Of a stretch of DNA of 64,000 nucleotides, positions 9,501 through 18,474 are shown piece by piece. The notes under the pieces were generated by a model. The model saw nothing but the letters and a program-made list of their open reading frames with translations. It had not been told where the DNA came from and did no database searches. Each line of letters opens with the position of its first letter. Within the stretch, counting starts at the first letter, position 1. This DNA comes from Halochromatium roseum (GTDB lineage: Bacteria > Pseudomonadota > Gammaproteobacteria > Chromatiales > Chromatiaceae): positions 63,225-127,224 of the forward strand of contig NZ_NHSH01000048.1 in assembly GCF_016653315.1 (NCBI RefSeq), in the 5' to 3' direction. Both the position numbers and the translations under genes were made by a program.

Positions 9501-11279
9501 ATCGATGCTGAGATCGAGCCCGGAGAGTGACGGGAGGGCGGCGCCAGTCGATGTGGCAGGCGATGCGCGCTGTGCCTTGGTGTCGATCGTCAAGTTCTCG
9601 ATCTCGGCACTGAGACGCCAGTCGCTGATCGTGAGCGCTGTCCAGTCCAGCTCAGTCTGGTGTGCAGAGCCACTGCTGTGCTCGAGATCCTCAGGCTCGG
9701 TGTTGCTCGTTCTGGTTTGCTGCTGGAGCTGTTCGATAGCGGCGGTGGGGTTGCCAGCGAGTTCTGGCAAGGCGGGTTCTGGCAAGGCGTCCGTTGGCGC
9801 GGTGAGCGTCATGCGAAGCGCGAGATTCCGGGTCAGCCCATGGAGCCCGCCCTGACCGAGCGCGACGATCGGTTCGGGGAGATCAGGCACGATCAAGCTG
9901 AGCGCCTCGGCAATTGGCCCAATCTCGAGCGTGCCAATGGTGGCAAAGAGGTCGGCGGCGGGCACAGAGGCATGCTCGGTCCCGGAGGCCTGGTTGTCTC
10001 CGGGGTCATGGTCGAGCGCTGCGGTATGGTCGGGCGCGGATGCATGATGAGGCGCGGATGTACGATCGCTGGATGAGCCGGGCGCAGTCGCTCGGGGTGG
10101 GGCCGAGACCCGCAGGTAGCGGACCTGTGCCTTGGTCGGCGCTGATCGGGTTTCCCCAGGCAGCTCGAGATCGCCGAGGTCGAGCTGCCAACCGCGTGCC
10201 TGTCGCTGCCAGCGTGCCAGGCCCGCGAGGTCGCCGAGGTTGATCTGATGAGGTTGCCGCTGGTTCCTGAGATGGAGCCCTTGGATTTCGACGCGTGCCA
10301 GGGATTGCGTGAGCCGACCCTGCTCGAGCTGATTCCAGCTCTGGATTCGGAAGCGGCTCGAGTCTGGCGCGAGCTGATTCGGCAAGAGCCCGCGCGCGAT
10401 CAGTCCGAGATGGGTCCCGTCGGTTCGCGCGTAGAGGCGACCGGACCAACGCTCGGGATGCTGTGGTGGGCCGTCGAGCTGGCCCAAGATTTCAAGTGTG
10501 CTAGCCCGATTCGTCTCCGTTGGCGCCTCTTCAGCCGCAATGTTTTCGTTAGCCGCAATGTTTTCGTTTTCGGTCGTATCGGGGCTAGGGTCCTGGGGGC
10601 CGGGCGCATGGCGTCCTTGCGCATGGCGTCTTGTCGCATCGATCGTGGCTGGGTCGAGCGCAACCGCACGCAGGCGAAGGTCGTGGCGTTGACCGTGATT
10701 GGCGAGTTCGGCAAGCTCGATGCGGACGTGGTAGCTGAGATCCCCTGCACTCAAATCGCGCCAGCTCAGATGGCTGTCGAGCAACCGGAAGCGCCCCTCG
10801 CGGAGGAAAAAGTCCAGTGCCTGGGTATCGTTTCCCTGCATCGAATCCAAGCCGAGCAGCCGAATGTGGCCGTCTGCGTCGCGCCGCACCTGCAGCTCGG
10901 CGCCGACCAGGCTCATTGCTTCGATCCGCGGCCGCAGCGCATTCAGTGTGGCCAGCAGGTCGAGATCGATGCGCAGGATACGTGCCGAGAGCAGCGGCTG
11001 GCGCGGCGCTGAGGCAGCCGCAGGTGCCAAAAGCCGGGCATCGGCAAAGCTGAGTGTCGGCGTTAGCCCGCGTAGCTGGATCGATAGGCTGCCGACCTCA
11101 ACCTCGACGCCCAAGGTATCGCTGAGGCGTGCAATCAGTGTTTCGCGCAGTCCATCTGCCTGTGGCAACAGCAGCCGCACGCTGACGGATAAGACCGCGA
11201 GCGCGATGATCGCGGCCGCGAGAACGGCAGCTGTGCCGCTAACTAAGCGCCTTGAGCGCCGATGCAAGGTTTGCGTCAT
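6549..11279 (-). CDS. yhdP: YhdP family AsmA-like envelope protein
   Basis: YhdP proteins are very large inner-membrane-anchored periplasmic proteins of the AsmA-like/repeating beta-groove class, implicated in phospholipid transport to the outer membrane. From the ATG at 11279 (MTQTLHRRSRR) the product is 1576 residues. A TTG at 11363 would add 28 residues. One N-terminal membrane segment (about residues 15-40) is followed by a long periplasmic beta-rich region and an AsmA-like C-terminal part (SMKIEIGSGRMLAMEPGVGRMLGIL). It is longer than the E. coli protein (about 1266). Part of the excess is low-complexity sequence: about 220-260 (NENIAANENIAAEE), about 390-440 (rich in A, P, S, D and H) and about 890-905 (EEISAEEISAEEISAEE). 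It belongs to a run rlmH-maf-rng-yhdP. Confidence 0.92.
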   Translation of the reverse strand: MTQTLHRRSRRLVSGTAAVLAAAIIALAVLSVSVRLLLPQADGLRETLIARLSDTLGVEVEVGSLSIQLRGLTPTLSFADARLLAPAAASAPRQPLLSARILRIDLDLLATLNALRPRIEAMSLVGAELQVRRDADGHIRLLGLDSMQGNDTQALDFFLREGRFRLLDSHLSWRDLSAGDLSYHVRIELAELANHGQRHDLRLRAVALDPATIDATRRHAQGRHAPGPQDPSPDTTENENIAANENIAAEEAPTETNRASTLEILGQLDGPPQHPERWSGRLYARTDGTHLGLIARGLLPNQLAPDSSRFRIQSWNQLEQGRLTQSLARVEIQGLHLRNQRQPHQINLGDLAGLARWQRQARGWQLDLGDLELPGETRSAPTKAQVRYLRVSAPPRATAPGSSSDRTSAPHHASAPDHTAALDHDPGDNQASGTEHASVPAADLFATIGTLEIGPIAEALSLIVPDLPEPIVALGQGGLHGLTRNLALRMTLTAPTDALPEPALPELAGNPTAAIEQLQQQTRTSNTEPEDLEHSSGSAHQTELDWTALTISDWRLSAEIENLTIDTKAQRASPATSTGAALPSLSGLDLSIDLGPRGGYASVDDSNVGIDLQPLFAKPHRFTRFKGRFAWRLMPAGSIHLWTEALSAETQDLETLSRLSLCLHPSGVNPFIDLHTHLRNGRISALPRWLPVGIMDDRLEDWLLQAVVAGRLESGDLLLRGPLERFPFDDQEGRFILELRAVDGVLDYGVAAQAAEPPTTGLSNAEQTQALSWPPLQQIAATLRFENRSLEIDVPSAEILNSQVDAGHVSLPNLWQPTYLEIDAQGEGPLADGMHLLATSPLAQQLGGLASTVAVSGDGGIRLQLGVPLNQALPFRYAGELLWEPPSQISAEEISAEEISAEEGADQNANRSTDLSLETVASGSDNPSQDRTLSINGTELKFDQITGRLRFDETGIEADGIQTQLGRQALDVDVKTLDSGTDDGRTLISLRGRTGVDRLSDMLPSPLWSLVSGTLDWHLGLTLNNRDAAAQKPPIRFAFSSDLRGLGLALPAPVGKPAREPRNLQLSGRFQNQWPLSVNLEYGAIGGLLEIDRQPNGAIELPRLVIDLNRQPTALPPENAIQISGALERLALEPWITWFGQADLKALRGGDQSNGAEPGFRLLPVQLRVADLNLGDLQLNDVEAVLTPEPTGGWDIRFSAQQTGDGQIRLPATTADPEQPRRIRLDRLDMEPILAAHDRATPEPKPLARADPRKFGPLDLRIEQLRYGEDLLGQLRIRSQAVANGVRFETLTLAGPHVDATGSGDWLIDATDYIESSLQVSAKSSAVGELLRESGFYSALSGAPGTLQLALSWPGGPSDLSLARARGSMKIEIGSGRMLAMEPGVGRMLGILNTGALSRRLSLDFSDVFEDGLSFDSMTGEIAIGSGEATIRDLNILAPPADIRITGRTNLVDGLLDQQVEVTPKIGVGLALASAVAGGPVVGAAVYLADKVTEGAVERLGRYAYQVTGPWRDPVIKRVDTVGSPSVGNLFVDDAPAGGSAVTDAAPGSSTGTQAKPKAPAPAGAEDASNPFLEGF
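8571..8615. repeat. Three tandem 15-bp units inside yhdP
   Basis: The unit TTCCTCGGCGCTGAT occurs three times in a row (first copy with one mismatch). On the coding strand it gives the repeated peptide ISAEE. The unit length keeps the reading frame. Confidence 0.9.
10533..10568. repeat. Two tandem 18-bp units inside yhdP
   Basis: AGCCGCAATGTTTTCGTT is exactly duplicated, giving the peptide ENIAANENIAA in YhdP. The frame is kept. Confidence 0.9.
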
Positions 11280-11482
11280 CTCGCTGTTGTCGAGGTTTCG
11301 GGCCCTGGCGGCCGCTGCACCTGTGCCTGCCCCCGCCGCTTTGGCTGCCTGTTGTGGTCCCAAACGCCCGTGGCGCGGCCCCCGCCTGGAACAGGCATGG
11401 CCTGAGATTCAGGCATCCGTCTCCGGGGGCAGGCCGCGCTGGCGAGCAGTTTGTGTGATGCAACGCGCCATCCGTATGGCGA

Positions 11483-12937
11483 TCAGATCAAGACCACATC
11501 GTATTGCTCTTGAGTATAGAGCGATTCGGCCTGTAGCTTGATCGGCTTGCCGATGAACTCCTCGAGCTCGGCGAGATGCCCTGATTCTTCGTCCAGCAGT
11601 CGATCGATCACCTCTTGTGAGGCCAGCACCAACAGTTGCTCGACCTCGAACTGGCGCGACTCACGCAGGATCTCGCGGAAGATCTCATAGCAGGTGGTCT
11701 CGGCGGTCTTCAGTGATCCACGCCCATTGCAGCAGGGGCAGGGCTCACAGAGGATATGCTCGAGTGATTCATGGGTGCGCTTGCGTGTCATCTCGACCAG
11801 CCCGAGCGCCGAGACCTCGGTGATGTGGGTCTTGGCGTGATCGCGCGCGAGGCACTTCTCGAGCGCGCGCAGCACCTGGCGCTTGTGCTCCTCGTCGGTC
11901 ATATCGATGAAATCGATGATGATGATGCCGCCGAGATTGCGTAATCGAAGCTGGCGGCAGATCGCTTGCGCTGCTTCCAGATTGGTCTTGAAGATGGTCT
12001 CCTCGAGATTGCGATGGCCGACGAAGGCGCCCGTGTTGACGTCGATGGTGGTCATCGCCTCGGTCTGGTCGATGACCAGATGGCCGCCGGACTTGAGCTG
12101 GACCTTGCGCTGCAGGGCCTTCTGGATCTCATCCTCGACCCCGTAGAGGTCGAACAGCGGCCGCTCGCCGCCATAGTATTCGATACGATCGACGATCTCG
12201 GGGATGTACTTCACCGCGAACGGGCGCGCCTTGTCGACGGTGGCGCGCGAGTCGATCCGCACCCGCTCAACCTCAGGTGTCACCAGGTCGCGCAGTGCGC
12301 GCAACGCCAATGGCAGATCGTCGTGAATTAGGCCGGTCTCGCTGGTGTTGCCCGCGCGCTCGCGGATGCCGTTCCAAAGCTTGGCGAGAAAGGCCATGTC
12401 GCGGCAGAGGTTCTCGTCACTCACCGTTTCCGCTGCGGTGCGGGCGATATAGCCGCCGACACCTTCGTGCTCATCGACGTAGGCTTGCAGCACCTCGCGT
12501 AGGCGCTTGCGCTCGTCGTCGTCTTCGATCTTTTGTGAGACGCCGGTGTTGCCGAGTCGCGGCATGAAGACCAGGTAACGCGAGGCAATGGAGATGTTGG
12601 TGGTAAGCCGTGCACCCTTGCTGCCGAGCGGGTCTTTGACCACCTGCACCAGAATCGGGTCGCCTTCCTTCACGAGGCTGTTGATGTTATCGCTGCGCGC
12701 CTCGCCTTCCGGGCTCATGATGTCGGAGGCGTGCAAGAACGCCGCGCGATCGAGGCCAATCTCGACAAAAGCCGCTTGCATCCCGGGCAACACCCGGCAG
12801 ATACGCCCGCGATAGATATTGCCGACTAGCCCGCAGCGCTCGGCGCGCTCGATGATGATCTCCTGCACGACGCCGTTCTCGACGACGGCGACGCGCGTCT
12901 CCGGTGGCGTGATATTGATGAGGATCTCTTCGCTCAT
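11483..12937 (-). CDS. rng: Ribonuclease G
   Basis: RNase G is the endoribonuclease of the RNase E/G family that processes the 5' end of 16S rRNA and some mRNAs. From the ATG at 12937 (MSEEILINITPPETR) it is 484 residues, near the E. coli length (489). The frame is open further upstream to 13135, but that sequence is not family-like and would overlap the end of maf. An S1 domain lies near residues 35-120. The expected magnesium ligands are present at D299 (TTIDVNTG) and D342 (IIIDFIDM), and the zinc-link cysteine cluster CEPCPCCNGRG at about 397-407. maf ends 55 bp upstream and yhdP starts about 200 bp downstream on the same strand. Confidence 0.97.
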   Translation of the reverse strand: MSEEILINITPPETRVAVVENGVVQEIIIERAERCGLVGNIYRGRICRVLPGMQAAFVEIGLDRAAFLHASDIMSPEGEARSDNINSLVKEGDPILVQVVKDPLGSKGARLTTNISIASRYLVFMPRLGNTGVSQKIEDDDERKRLREVLQAYVDEHEGVGGYIARTAAETVSDENLCRDMAFLAKLWNGIRERAGNTSETGLIHDDLPLALRALRDLVTPEVERVRIDSRATVDKARPFAVKYIPEIVDRIEYYGGERPLFDLYGVEDEIQKALQRKVQLKSGGHLVIDQTEAMTTIDVNTGAFVGHRNLEETIFKTNLEAAQAICRQLRLRNLGGIIIIDFIDMTDEEHKRQVLRALEKCLARDHAKTHITEVSALGLVEMTRKRTHESLEHILCEPCPCCNGRGSLKTAETTCYEIFREILRESRQFEVEQLLVLASQEVIDRLLDEESGHLAELEEFIGKPIKLQAESLYTQEQYDVVLI

Positions 12938-12992
12938 CGTCGGGCCGCAAGCAGTGCGGCGGTGTGGCTCAGTGGCATGGGTCTTGACCTCG

Positions 12993-13691
12993 TTATGATT
13001 TGATGAGCGACGCGAGCGGGTCGATGCCATGCTCGCGTAGTAGCTGCGCGGTTTCGAACAGTGGCAGACCGACGACGTTGCTGTAGCTACCGCGTACCGC
13101 CTCGATGAAGATCGCTCCCAAGCCTTGGACCGCATAGGCGCCAGCCTTATCCGCGGGCTCGCCGCTCGCCCAATAGGCGCGTGCCTCCGCAGACCTGATT
13201 GGACGCATCTGGACCTCGGTCTCGACTAAGACCTGTCGCTGTAAGGGTGGGTTGTGCGTCGGTGGATCGCCGGTTATGGCTGGCGCCAGCAAGGTCACGG
13301 CTGTGAGTACCCGGTGCCGACGCCCGGAGAGCAAGGCTAGCATCCGCAGCGCCGCATCGGCATCTACCGGCTTGCCCAGGATCTGCGGGCCGATGACGAC
13401 CACGGTGTCAGCGGCGAGCAGGGGTTTGCTGGCGCGCCCGTTCAATGTGGCCCAACCGGCATGCGCCTTGGCCTGTGCGATGCGGACTACGAAGCGCTCT
13501 GGCGCCTCGTGCTCTGCGGGTGTTTCGTCGATCTCGGCGATGACGACTTCTGACCTTAAGCCCAGCTGCCCCAGTAGCTCGAGCCGGCGTGGGGAGCGCG
13601 AGGCCAGATAGAGGTCGGTAGCACGGGGAGCCGGCGTCGACACCTTAGGATCAGTCGCTGGGTCATCAGGGCTGTGGTTGTGATCGGTCAT
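12993..13691 (-). CDS. maf: Maf/YhdE-type nucleoside triphosphate pyrophosphatase
   Basis: Maf proteins hydrolyse dTTP/UTP or modified pyrimidine nucleotides as house-cleaning pyrophosphatases. The 232-residue product has the family signatures LASRSPRRLELL and LAADTVVVIG, followed by the GVGLPL-like end (NVVGLPLFET). The first about 25 residues (MTDHNHSPDDPATDPKVST) and a loop near residue 150 (PAITGDPPTHNPPLQ) are extra compared with typical members. The start ATG at 13691 overlaps the end of rlmH by 4 bp, which implies translational coupling. Confidence 0.93.
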   Translation of the reverse strand: MTDHNHSPDDPATDPKVSTPAPRATDLYLASRSPRRLELLGQLGLRSEVVIAEIDETPAEHEAPERFVVRIAQAKAHAGWATLNGRASKPLLAADTVVVIGPQILGKPVDADAALRMLALLSGRRHRVLTAVTLLAPAITGDPPTHNPPLQRQVLVETEVQMRPIRSAEARAYWASGEPADKAGAYAVQGLGAIFIEAVRGSYSNVVGLPLFETAQLLREHGIDPLASLIKS

Positions 13692-14212
13692 GCTGATCCG
13701 CGGTGGTAAGGATGGCCCTGCGTCAGGGTCCAGGCTCGGTAGAGTTGTTCCGCGAGGATGACACGCACGAGTGGATGGGGAAAGGTCAAGGGTGAAAGCG
13801 ACCAGCGCTGCTCGGCCCGCGCCAAGCAGTCGCGCGAGAGGCCGTCGGGTCCGCCGACCAAGAACGCCAGGTCCCGACCATCCGCCATCCAGGCCTCAAG
13901 CTCGCGCGCGAGCGCCTCGGTGCTCCAAGTGCGCCCGCGCACGTCTAGCGCAACCGCCAGCGCGGTGCTCGGGGTCGCTTTCAGGAGTCGCTCGCCTTCA
14001 TCCGCCAGCAACCGGTCGCGCTCTGCCGGTGACAGCTGTGCGCGCTGACCCGACTTGCTGCGACCGCGGCCTAAGCCCTTGCCCCGCGCCGCGGGCTCGA
14101 TCTCGACCAGCGACAGGGCGCAGCTCGGCGGTAGACGCTTCGCATACTCGGCAAAGCCTTCGTTGACCCAGGTTGGCATGCGTCGGCCGACGCAAAGGAG
14201 TTGGATACGCAT
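13688..14212 (-). CDS. rlmH: 23S rRNA (pseudouridine-1915-N3)-methyltransferase RlmH
   Basis: RlmH is a SPOUT-class methyltransferase that methylates pseudouridine 1915 in helix 69 of 23S rRNA. The 174 residues include MRIQLLCVGRRMPTWV at the N-terminus, FLVGGPDGLS (SAM-binding knot), and the C-terminal LVRVILAEQLYRAWTLTQGHPYHR signature. A basic insertion near residue 45-55 (GKGLGRGRSKSGQRAQ) is a normal feature of the family. rsfS, the usual upstream neighbour, is absent; mltD is divergent instead. Confidence 0.97.
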   Translation of the reverse strand: MRIQLLCVGRRMPTWVNEGFAEYAKRLPPSCALSLVEIEPAARGKGLGRGRSKSGQRAQLSPAERDRLLADEGERLLKATPSTALAVALDVRGRTWSTEALARELEAWMADGRDLAFLVGGPDGLSRDCLARAEQRWSLSPLTFPHPLVRVILAEQLYRAWTLTQGHPYHRGSA

Positions 14213-14362
14213 CGGGTTGCGGTAAACGGCTGCTCATCAGCATCGGTGGAGTGTCAGTGGAGTATCGCAGCGAATGCCGATCAGCTCTTGCGAAATCGTC
14301 TCAGGTAGGCGAGGATTCTCGCTGTTTTCATTCACAATACCTGAGGAGGTCGCGGTTGCGCC

Positions 14363-16045
14363 ATGAGCAAGCCACTAGGGACCCGCATCGAATCGCCGAT
14401 TGATCAACTTGCCCTGGGTGCCAGCGGCAGCATGCCAGGTGGCTTGGCCGGTGGCATTCCCCGTCGTCTGATGGAAGAGGTGCGGTTGCGCTCTCAGGGT
14501 GTGATAGAGGCTAGAACCCGCAGCCTGTTGTGGGCGTTTGCCTTGCTGGCGCTGGTTGCTCTCAGCGGCTGCGGGGGTGGCTCCAATCTACGCGGCGACT
14601 CCGTCTCCAAGATCGAATACGACAACAGTGGCCCGTTCCCGGTCCCCGAAGAGATCCAGCCCAATGTCGACTTCTGGCGCCATGTCTACGGCATCTGGAG
14701 TCGCGGCCAGGTCGCCTTCCATGACAATGAGCACATGGGGGTGATCTATGAGGTTGGCGAGTTGCCCGGCGCGGTACAGGAAGGCTACACCAATGAACAG
14801 CGCGCCTGGGTCAAGGCGCGCGAGGCGATGTATCGGGATCAGCTGCGCTCCCTCGAGCGTAAGGTGCGCGAGCGCGCACCGCTCTCCTCTACTGACAAGG
14901 CGCTGCTGGCAAAGATCGAGCAGGGTGCAGGCAAAGGGGCGGTCTATGGGGCCTCTGATCGGCTTCGCAGCCAGCGTGGGGTGCGCGAGCGCTTCAAGCG
15001 CGGATTGGAGATCAGCGGCCGCTACGATCCCCATTTTCGCCAGATCATGACTGCGAAGGGCGTGCCTGAGGATCTGGCCTACCTGCCCCACGTCGAGTCT
15101 TCATTCCAGACCCATGCACGCTCGAGCGTTGGCGCCGCCGGCATCTGGCAATTCATGCCGGCGACTGGGCGTGAATACGGCATGCGGGTAGATCGGACCA
15201 TTGACGAGCGGCTCGATCCCATCACCTGTGCTGACAGCGCGGCCAGCTATCTATCGGCGGCCCATCGCAAGCTTGGTAGCTGGCCGTTGGCGATCACTTC
15301 TTACAACCACGGCAAGGGCGGCATGGCGAACGCCAAGGCCCAATATGGCGACGACATCGGCAAGATCGTCAAGCACTACAAGGGGCGTGCCTTCGGCTTT
15401 GCCTCGCGTAACTTCTATGCCTCGTTCGCCGCTGCCCGCGAGGTGGCCGATCATCCGCAGCGCTACTTCCCGGAAGGGGTGAACTACGAGCAGCCCTGGT
15501 CCTATGAGCGCTTGGTGCTCCGTAGCCCGATGCCGGCGCATCACGTTGCGAATCACTACGGCGTCTCGACCGCCAGCCTGGCGCGCGCGAATCTGCACTG
15601 GCGTGATCCGGCTGTCGATGGTCGCGCACAGCTGCCGGCCGGGAGCACAGTCTGGCTACCCGCTGGCAGTACGCGCCGTGTTGCCGCCCATCCCCCGGCC
15701 TACCGAGATCGCATAAGCGTGCCGTCCACCGCGACCCTCGTGGTTCGCAACGACAGCGGCTCTGGGGCGCAGGCAGCAAAGACCGGCTCGGTGAGGCTGG
15801 CGAGTAGCAGTACCGCCAAGTCGACAAGCGCAAAGGCCCCGGCCGCTAAGCCGGCGAGCGCACAATCATCGGCAACGACTAAAGCGACGCCAAAGGCGAA
15901 GTATCACATCGTCAAACCGCAAGAGACCCTCTATCGCGTCGCGGTCAACAACGGTATCTCAGTCGACAAGCTGCGTCAGCTCAATCAGCTTGACCCGAAT
16001 GACAACACCATCCGGGTTGGTCAGAAGCTTAAGGTGAGCGGCTAG
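14363..16045 (+). CDS. mltD: Membrane-bound lytic murein transglycosylase D-type lipoprotein
   Basis: It is predicted to cleave peptidoglycan glycan strands with formation of 1,6-anhydromuramic acid, anchored to the outer membrane. The 560 residues show a lipoprotein signal with lipobox LSGC (Cys70 from this start), an SLT domain with catalytic Glu245 (PHVESSFQ), then GAAGIWQFMPATGREYG and ITSYNHG, a Ser/Ala/Lys-rich linker (about 455-505), and one C-terminal LysM domain (YHIVKPQETLYRVAVNNGIS). An AGGAGG-like sequence lies about 14 bp before ATG 14363. An internal ATG at 14471 would place the lipobox Cys at residue 34, more typical of a signal peptide, and may be the true start. It is divergent from rlmH. 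Confidence 0.92.
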   Translation: MSKPLGTRIESPIDQLALGASGSMPGGLAGGIPRRLMEEVRLRSQGVIEARTRSLLWAFALLALVALSGCGGGSNLRGDSVSKIEYDNSGPFPVPEEIQPNVDFWRHVYGIWSRGQVAFHDNEHMGVIYEVGELPGAVQEGYTNEQRAWVKAREAMYRDQLRSLERKVRERAPLSSTDKALLAKIEQGAGKGAVYGASDRLRSQRGVRERFKRGLEISGRYDPHFRQIMTAKGVPEDLAYLPHVESSFQTHARSSVGAAGIWQFMPATGREYGMRVDRTIDERLDPITCADSAASYLSAAHRKLGSWPLAITSYNHGKGGMANAKAQYGDDIGKIVKHYKGRAFGFASRNFYASFAAAREVADHPQRYFPEGVNYEQPWSYERLVLRSPMPAHHVANHYGVSTASLARANLHWRDPAVDGRAQLPAGSTVWLPAGSTRRVAAHPPAYRDRISVPSTATLVVRNDSGSGAQAAKTGSVRLASSSTAKSTSAKAPAAKPASAQSSATTKATPKAKYHIVKPQETLYRVAVNNGISVDKLRQLNQLDPNDNTIRVGQKLKVSG

Positions 16046-16113
16046 AGCGTCTCGAAGAGGCCCGAACATGAACCCTCTCGCAGGACCGCTCTGGCGCGGT
16101 GCCGTCAGGGGGA

Positions 16114-18474
16114 TTATGGAAGAAGTTGATGGGATAGTTGCTCATCGCGGGATTGGCTGGTCGCGGCGGTTTCTATGTCTGGAGATCGCGGTCTGGAGAT
16201 CGCGGTCTGGAGATCGCGCGACGGCCGGAATCGGTTAACCTGCCGGCACAGTATCCGATGCTCGGTCTCTGTTGGAGGCGCTTGGTAGCGCAGCCTAAGA
16301 TAGCTGTCGACGATGGCGTCGACCGTCGGCTCTAAGTCGGGCCGCGCCTTGAGGATGCGTGCGCGATAATGCAGCGGGGCTTCGTGGTGTTGCGGCCCAA
16401 GGCCGATGCGGCTGAGCCGTTGGCCAAAGCGTTGCCAGCAGCGTTGGATCGGATCGCGTGACCTTGGCCGGCGTGCGAGCGCGAATGCCCAGCCAAGCAT
16501 CACCGCTGATCCGGCGACCGTCATCAGCAGCGCTAACCCGTACTCGCGGAGCTGTCCGAGGCCGAGTTGGTCCAGCAGCCGGAATTGGTCGCGGCTCGAA
16601 TAGCCGAGCACCCAGTTCTTCCAGCTGGAGTCGAAGGCGTCGGCCAGGAAGCGGGCACCGCGGACCAGTCGGCCCAGGGCGCTGGTCTCTTCGACCCGGA
16701 AGCGCGCCGGGGCTGAGCGGCCCAGGGTATCAAAGCGCAGCTCGCGCTCGACGCGCGCGGGGTCGATCGCCGCGGTGGGGTCGACGCGGGTCCAGCCGCG
16801 CCCGTCGAGCCAGACCTCGGCCCAGGCGTGGGCGTCGGATTGGCGGATCAGATAATCGCCGCTGAGCGGGTTGTATTCACCGCCGAGATAGCCGAGCACG
16901 ATGCGCGACGGGATGCCGGCAACACGCATCAGCAGCACGAAGCTCGAGGCATAGTGCTCGCAGAACCCGGCTTGGGTCTCGAACAGGAAGGCATCGGTTG
17001 GGTTGGCACCCAGCGCTGGCGGTAGCAGGGTGTAGCGAAACGGCGGTTGGCTGAAGAAGGTCAGCGCGTGCTGCACGATTTGCGTTGCTGTGTTCGAGCT
17101 TGCCTGCCAGTCGGCGACGAGCGTCTGCATGCGTTCAGAGATGTTCGGCGGCAGCTGCAGCGCGGCTTGCTCATGGGCTGGCGAGAGTTGGCGCATCCGC
17201 TCATCGATCACCGAGCTGGCGCGGTACAGCCGGAGATCGGTCACCGGCTCATCGGCGATGAGCTGGAAATCGGCGGTGAGCCGCGAGCGTTGCGGTAGCT
17301 CCGTGGGCAGCTCGAGTGCGAACAGCCAGCGCTGATCGGTCGGCTCGAGTACGACGGTATAGCTGATGGGCTCGCTGAGAAGTTCACGGATTGGCGCGCC
17401 ATCAATGGGCTGACTGTTGTTTGCTCGCTTCGATGCCGATGCCGATGCCGATGCCGATGCCGATGCCGATGCCGATGCCGATGCCGATGCCGATGCCGAT
17501 GCCGATGGTGTACGCGTGGGCGATGGGGTGTCGGCTGCTGAGGTCGGCGCTGGCGCGGGTGATTTGGAGACCGCTGGCGTTGGCGCTGGCATTGATGCCT
17601 GGGGGGCTGTCGACGCTTGCGCTGGCGCTGGCGTGGGCGCGGCGGAGGATGCATCGAGTGGTAGCCAGCGCTGACCATTGGTGCGCCAGAGCACGGGGCC
17701 GCGCCAATAGAGGTCGTTGATCGTCAGACCTTGGGGCAGCGGCGGCTCCTGGTCGAAGCGCACTCGAAAGGCATCCTCGCCAGAGAGGATCAGCTCGCTG
17801 ATCGAGCCGGGCTCGAGCCAGTCCTTGAGTCCGCTGACCGCGCGTTCATTGCCAAGTCGCAGATCCCAGAGCGGGGCATCGAGGCGTGGAAACAGCACGA
17901 ACAAGACCAAGGCCAGTGGCGCGGCCTGGACGGTCAGCATCAGCGCCATCCGGCCAGCAGCGCGCCAGTCCGCCAGGCGCTGATCGGAGCGTCCGGCAAC
18001 GCTGAGGTCGGCGAGCAGGGCGACCGCGCCGATCAGCATCAGCAGCATCCAGGCCGTGAGCCAGGGTGAATCGCCGAACAGAAACTGGATCACCAACAAG
18101 AAGCCGAAGGCGGTGACCAGCACCCGCAGATCGCGGCGGCTGCGGCTCTCCAACCGCTTCAGCGCGATCATGGTCAGGAGCAGGGCGCTGCCGGCGTGTT
18201 GGCCGACCAGCGAGCGGTAGCTCTCGAAGACGATCAAGCCGCCGAGCAGGGTGAGCGCGAACAGACTCCAGCGATTCGGCTGTAGACGCGGCCAGCGAAT
18301 CGCCGCGCCGCTGATCAGCAGGAGACCGAGGATGAAGAGGCTGACCTGCGCGCGCAGTTCGAGCAACAAGGGAGCGGCACCGAGCCCGAGCAGCAGGGTC
18401 GCGGCGGCGAGCTGCCAGCGATCTGAGGGGCGATCGCGGTAGCGGTCTTGATGTCGCTTGGGTTGCTGATTCAT
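16114..18474 (-). CDS. tgpA: TgpA-like transglutaminase with N-terminal DUF3488 membrane domain
   Basis: This 786-residue protein has about six N-terminal membrane segments (residues about 20-200), a periplasmic transglutaminase-like domain and one further membrane segment near 660. The catalytic triad Cys-His-Asp is visible in AGFCEHYASSFVLLMRVAGI, SDAHAWAEVW and DPTAAID. TgpA-type proteins are inner-membrane transglutaminases, essential in some Pseudomonas. The linker before the domain is low complexity, including a run of alternating Ser-Ala (about residues 322-347) from a hexanucleotide repeat. The start overlaps the stop of the DUF58 gene by 4 bp, which shows a moxR-DUF58-tgpA operon. 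Confidence 0.92.
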   Translation of the reverse strand: MNQQPKRHQDRYRDRPSDRWQLAAATLLLGLGAAPLLLELRAQVSLFILGLLLISGAAIRWPRLQPNRWSLFALTLLGGLIVFESYRSLVGQHAGSALLLTMIALKRLESRSRRDLRVLVTAFGFLLVIQFLFGDSPWLTAWMLLMLIGAVALLADLSVAGRSDQRLADWRAAGRMALMLTVQAAPLALVLFVLFPRLDAPLWDLRLGNERAVSGLKDWLEPGSISELILSGEDAFRVRFDQEPPLPQGLTINDLYWRGPVLWRTNGQRWLPLDASSAAPTPAPAQASTAPQASMPAPTPAVSKSPAPAPTSAADTPSPTRTPSASASASASASASASASASASASASKRANNSQPIDGAPIRELLSEPISYTVVLEPTDQRWLFALELPTELPQRSRLTADFQLIADEPVTDLRLYRASSVIDERMRQLSPAHEQAALQLPPNISERMQTLVADWQASSNTATQIVQHALTFFSQPPFRYTLLPPALGANPTDAFLFETQAGFCEHYASSFVLLMRVAGIPSRIVLGYLGGEYNPLSGDYLIRQSDAHAWAEVWLDGRGWTRVDPTAAIDPARVERELRFDTLGRSAPARFRVEETSALGRLVRGARFLADAFDSSWKNWVLGYSSRDQFRLLDQLGLGQLREYGLALLMTVAGSAVMLGWAFALARRPRSRDPIQRCWQRFGQRLSRIGLGPQHHEAPLHYRARILKARPDLEPTVDAIVDSYLRLRYQAPPTETEHRILCRQVNRFRPSRDLQTAISRPRSPDIETAATSQSRDEQLSHQLLP
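16178..16219. repeat. Three tandem 14-bp units at the 3' end of the tgpA-like gene
   Basis: TCTGGAGATCGCGG occurs three times in a row (last copy differs in the final base). 14 is not a multiple of three, so each unit is read in a different frame. It codes for part of the extreme C-terminus, where length change would alter the tail but not the core. Confidence 0.9.
17431..17507. repeat. Hexanucleotide microsatellite (12 full copies of CGATGC) in the tgpA-like gene
   Basis: Twelve exact copies of CGATGC plus a partial copy. On the coding strand it reads GCATCG and gives (Ser-Ala)n. Copy-number change would lengthen or shorten the linker without a frameshift. Confidence 0.97.
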
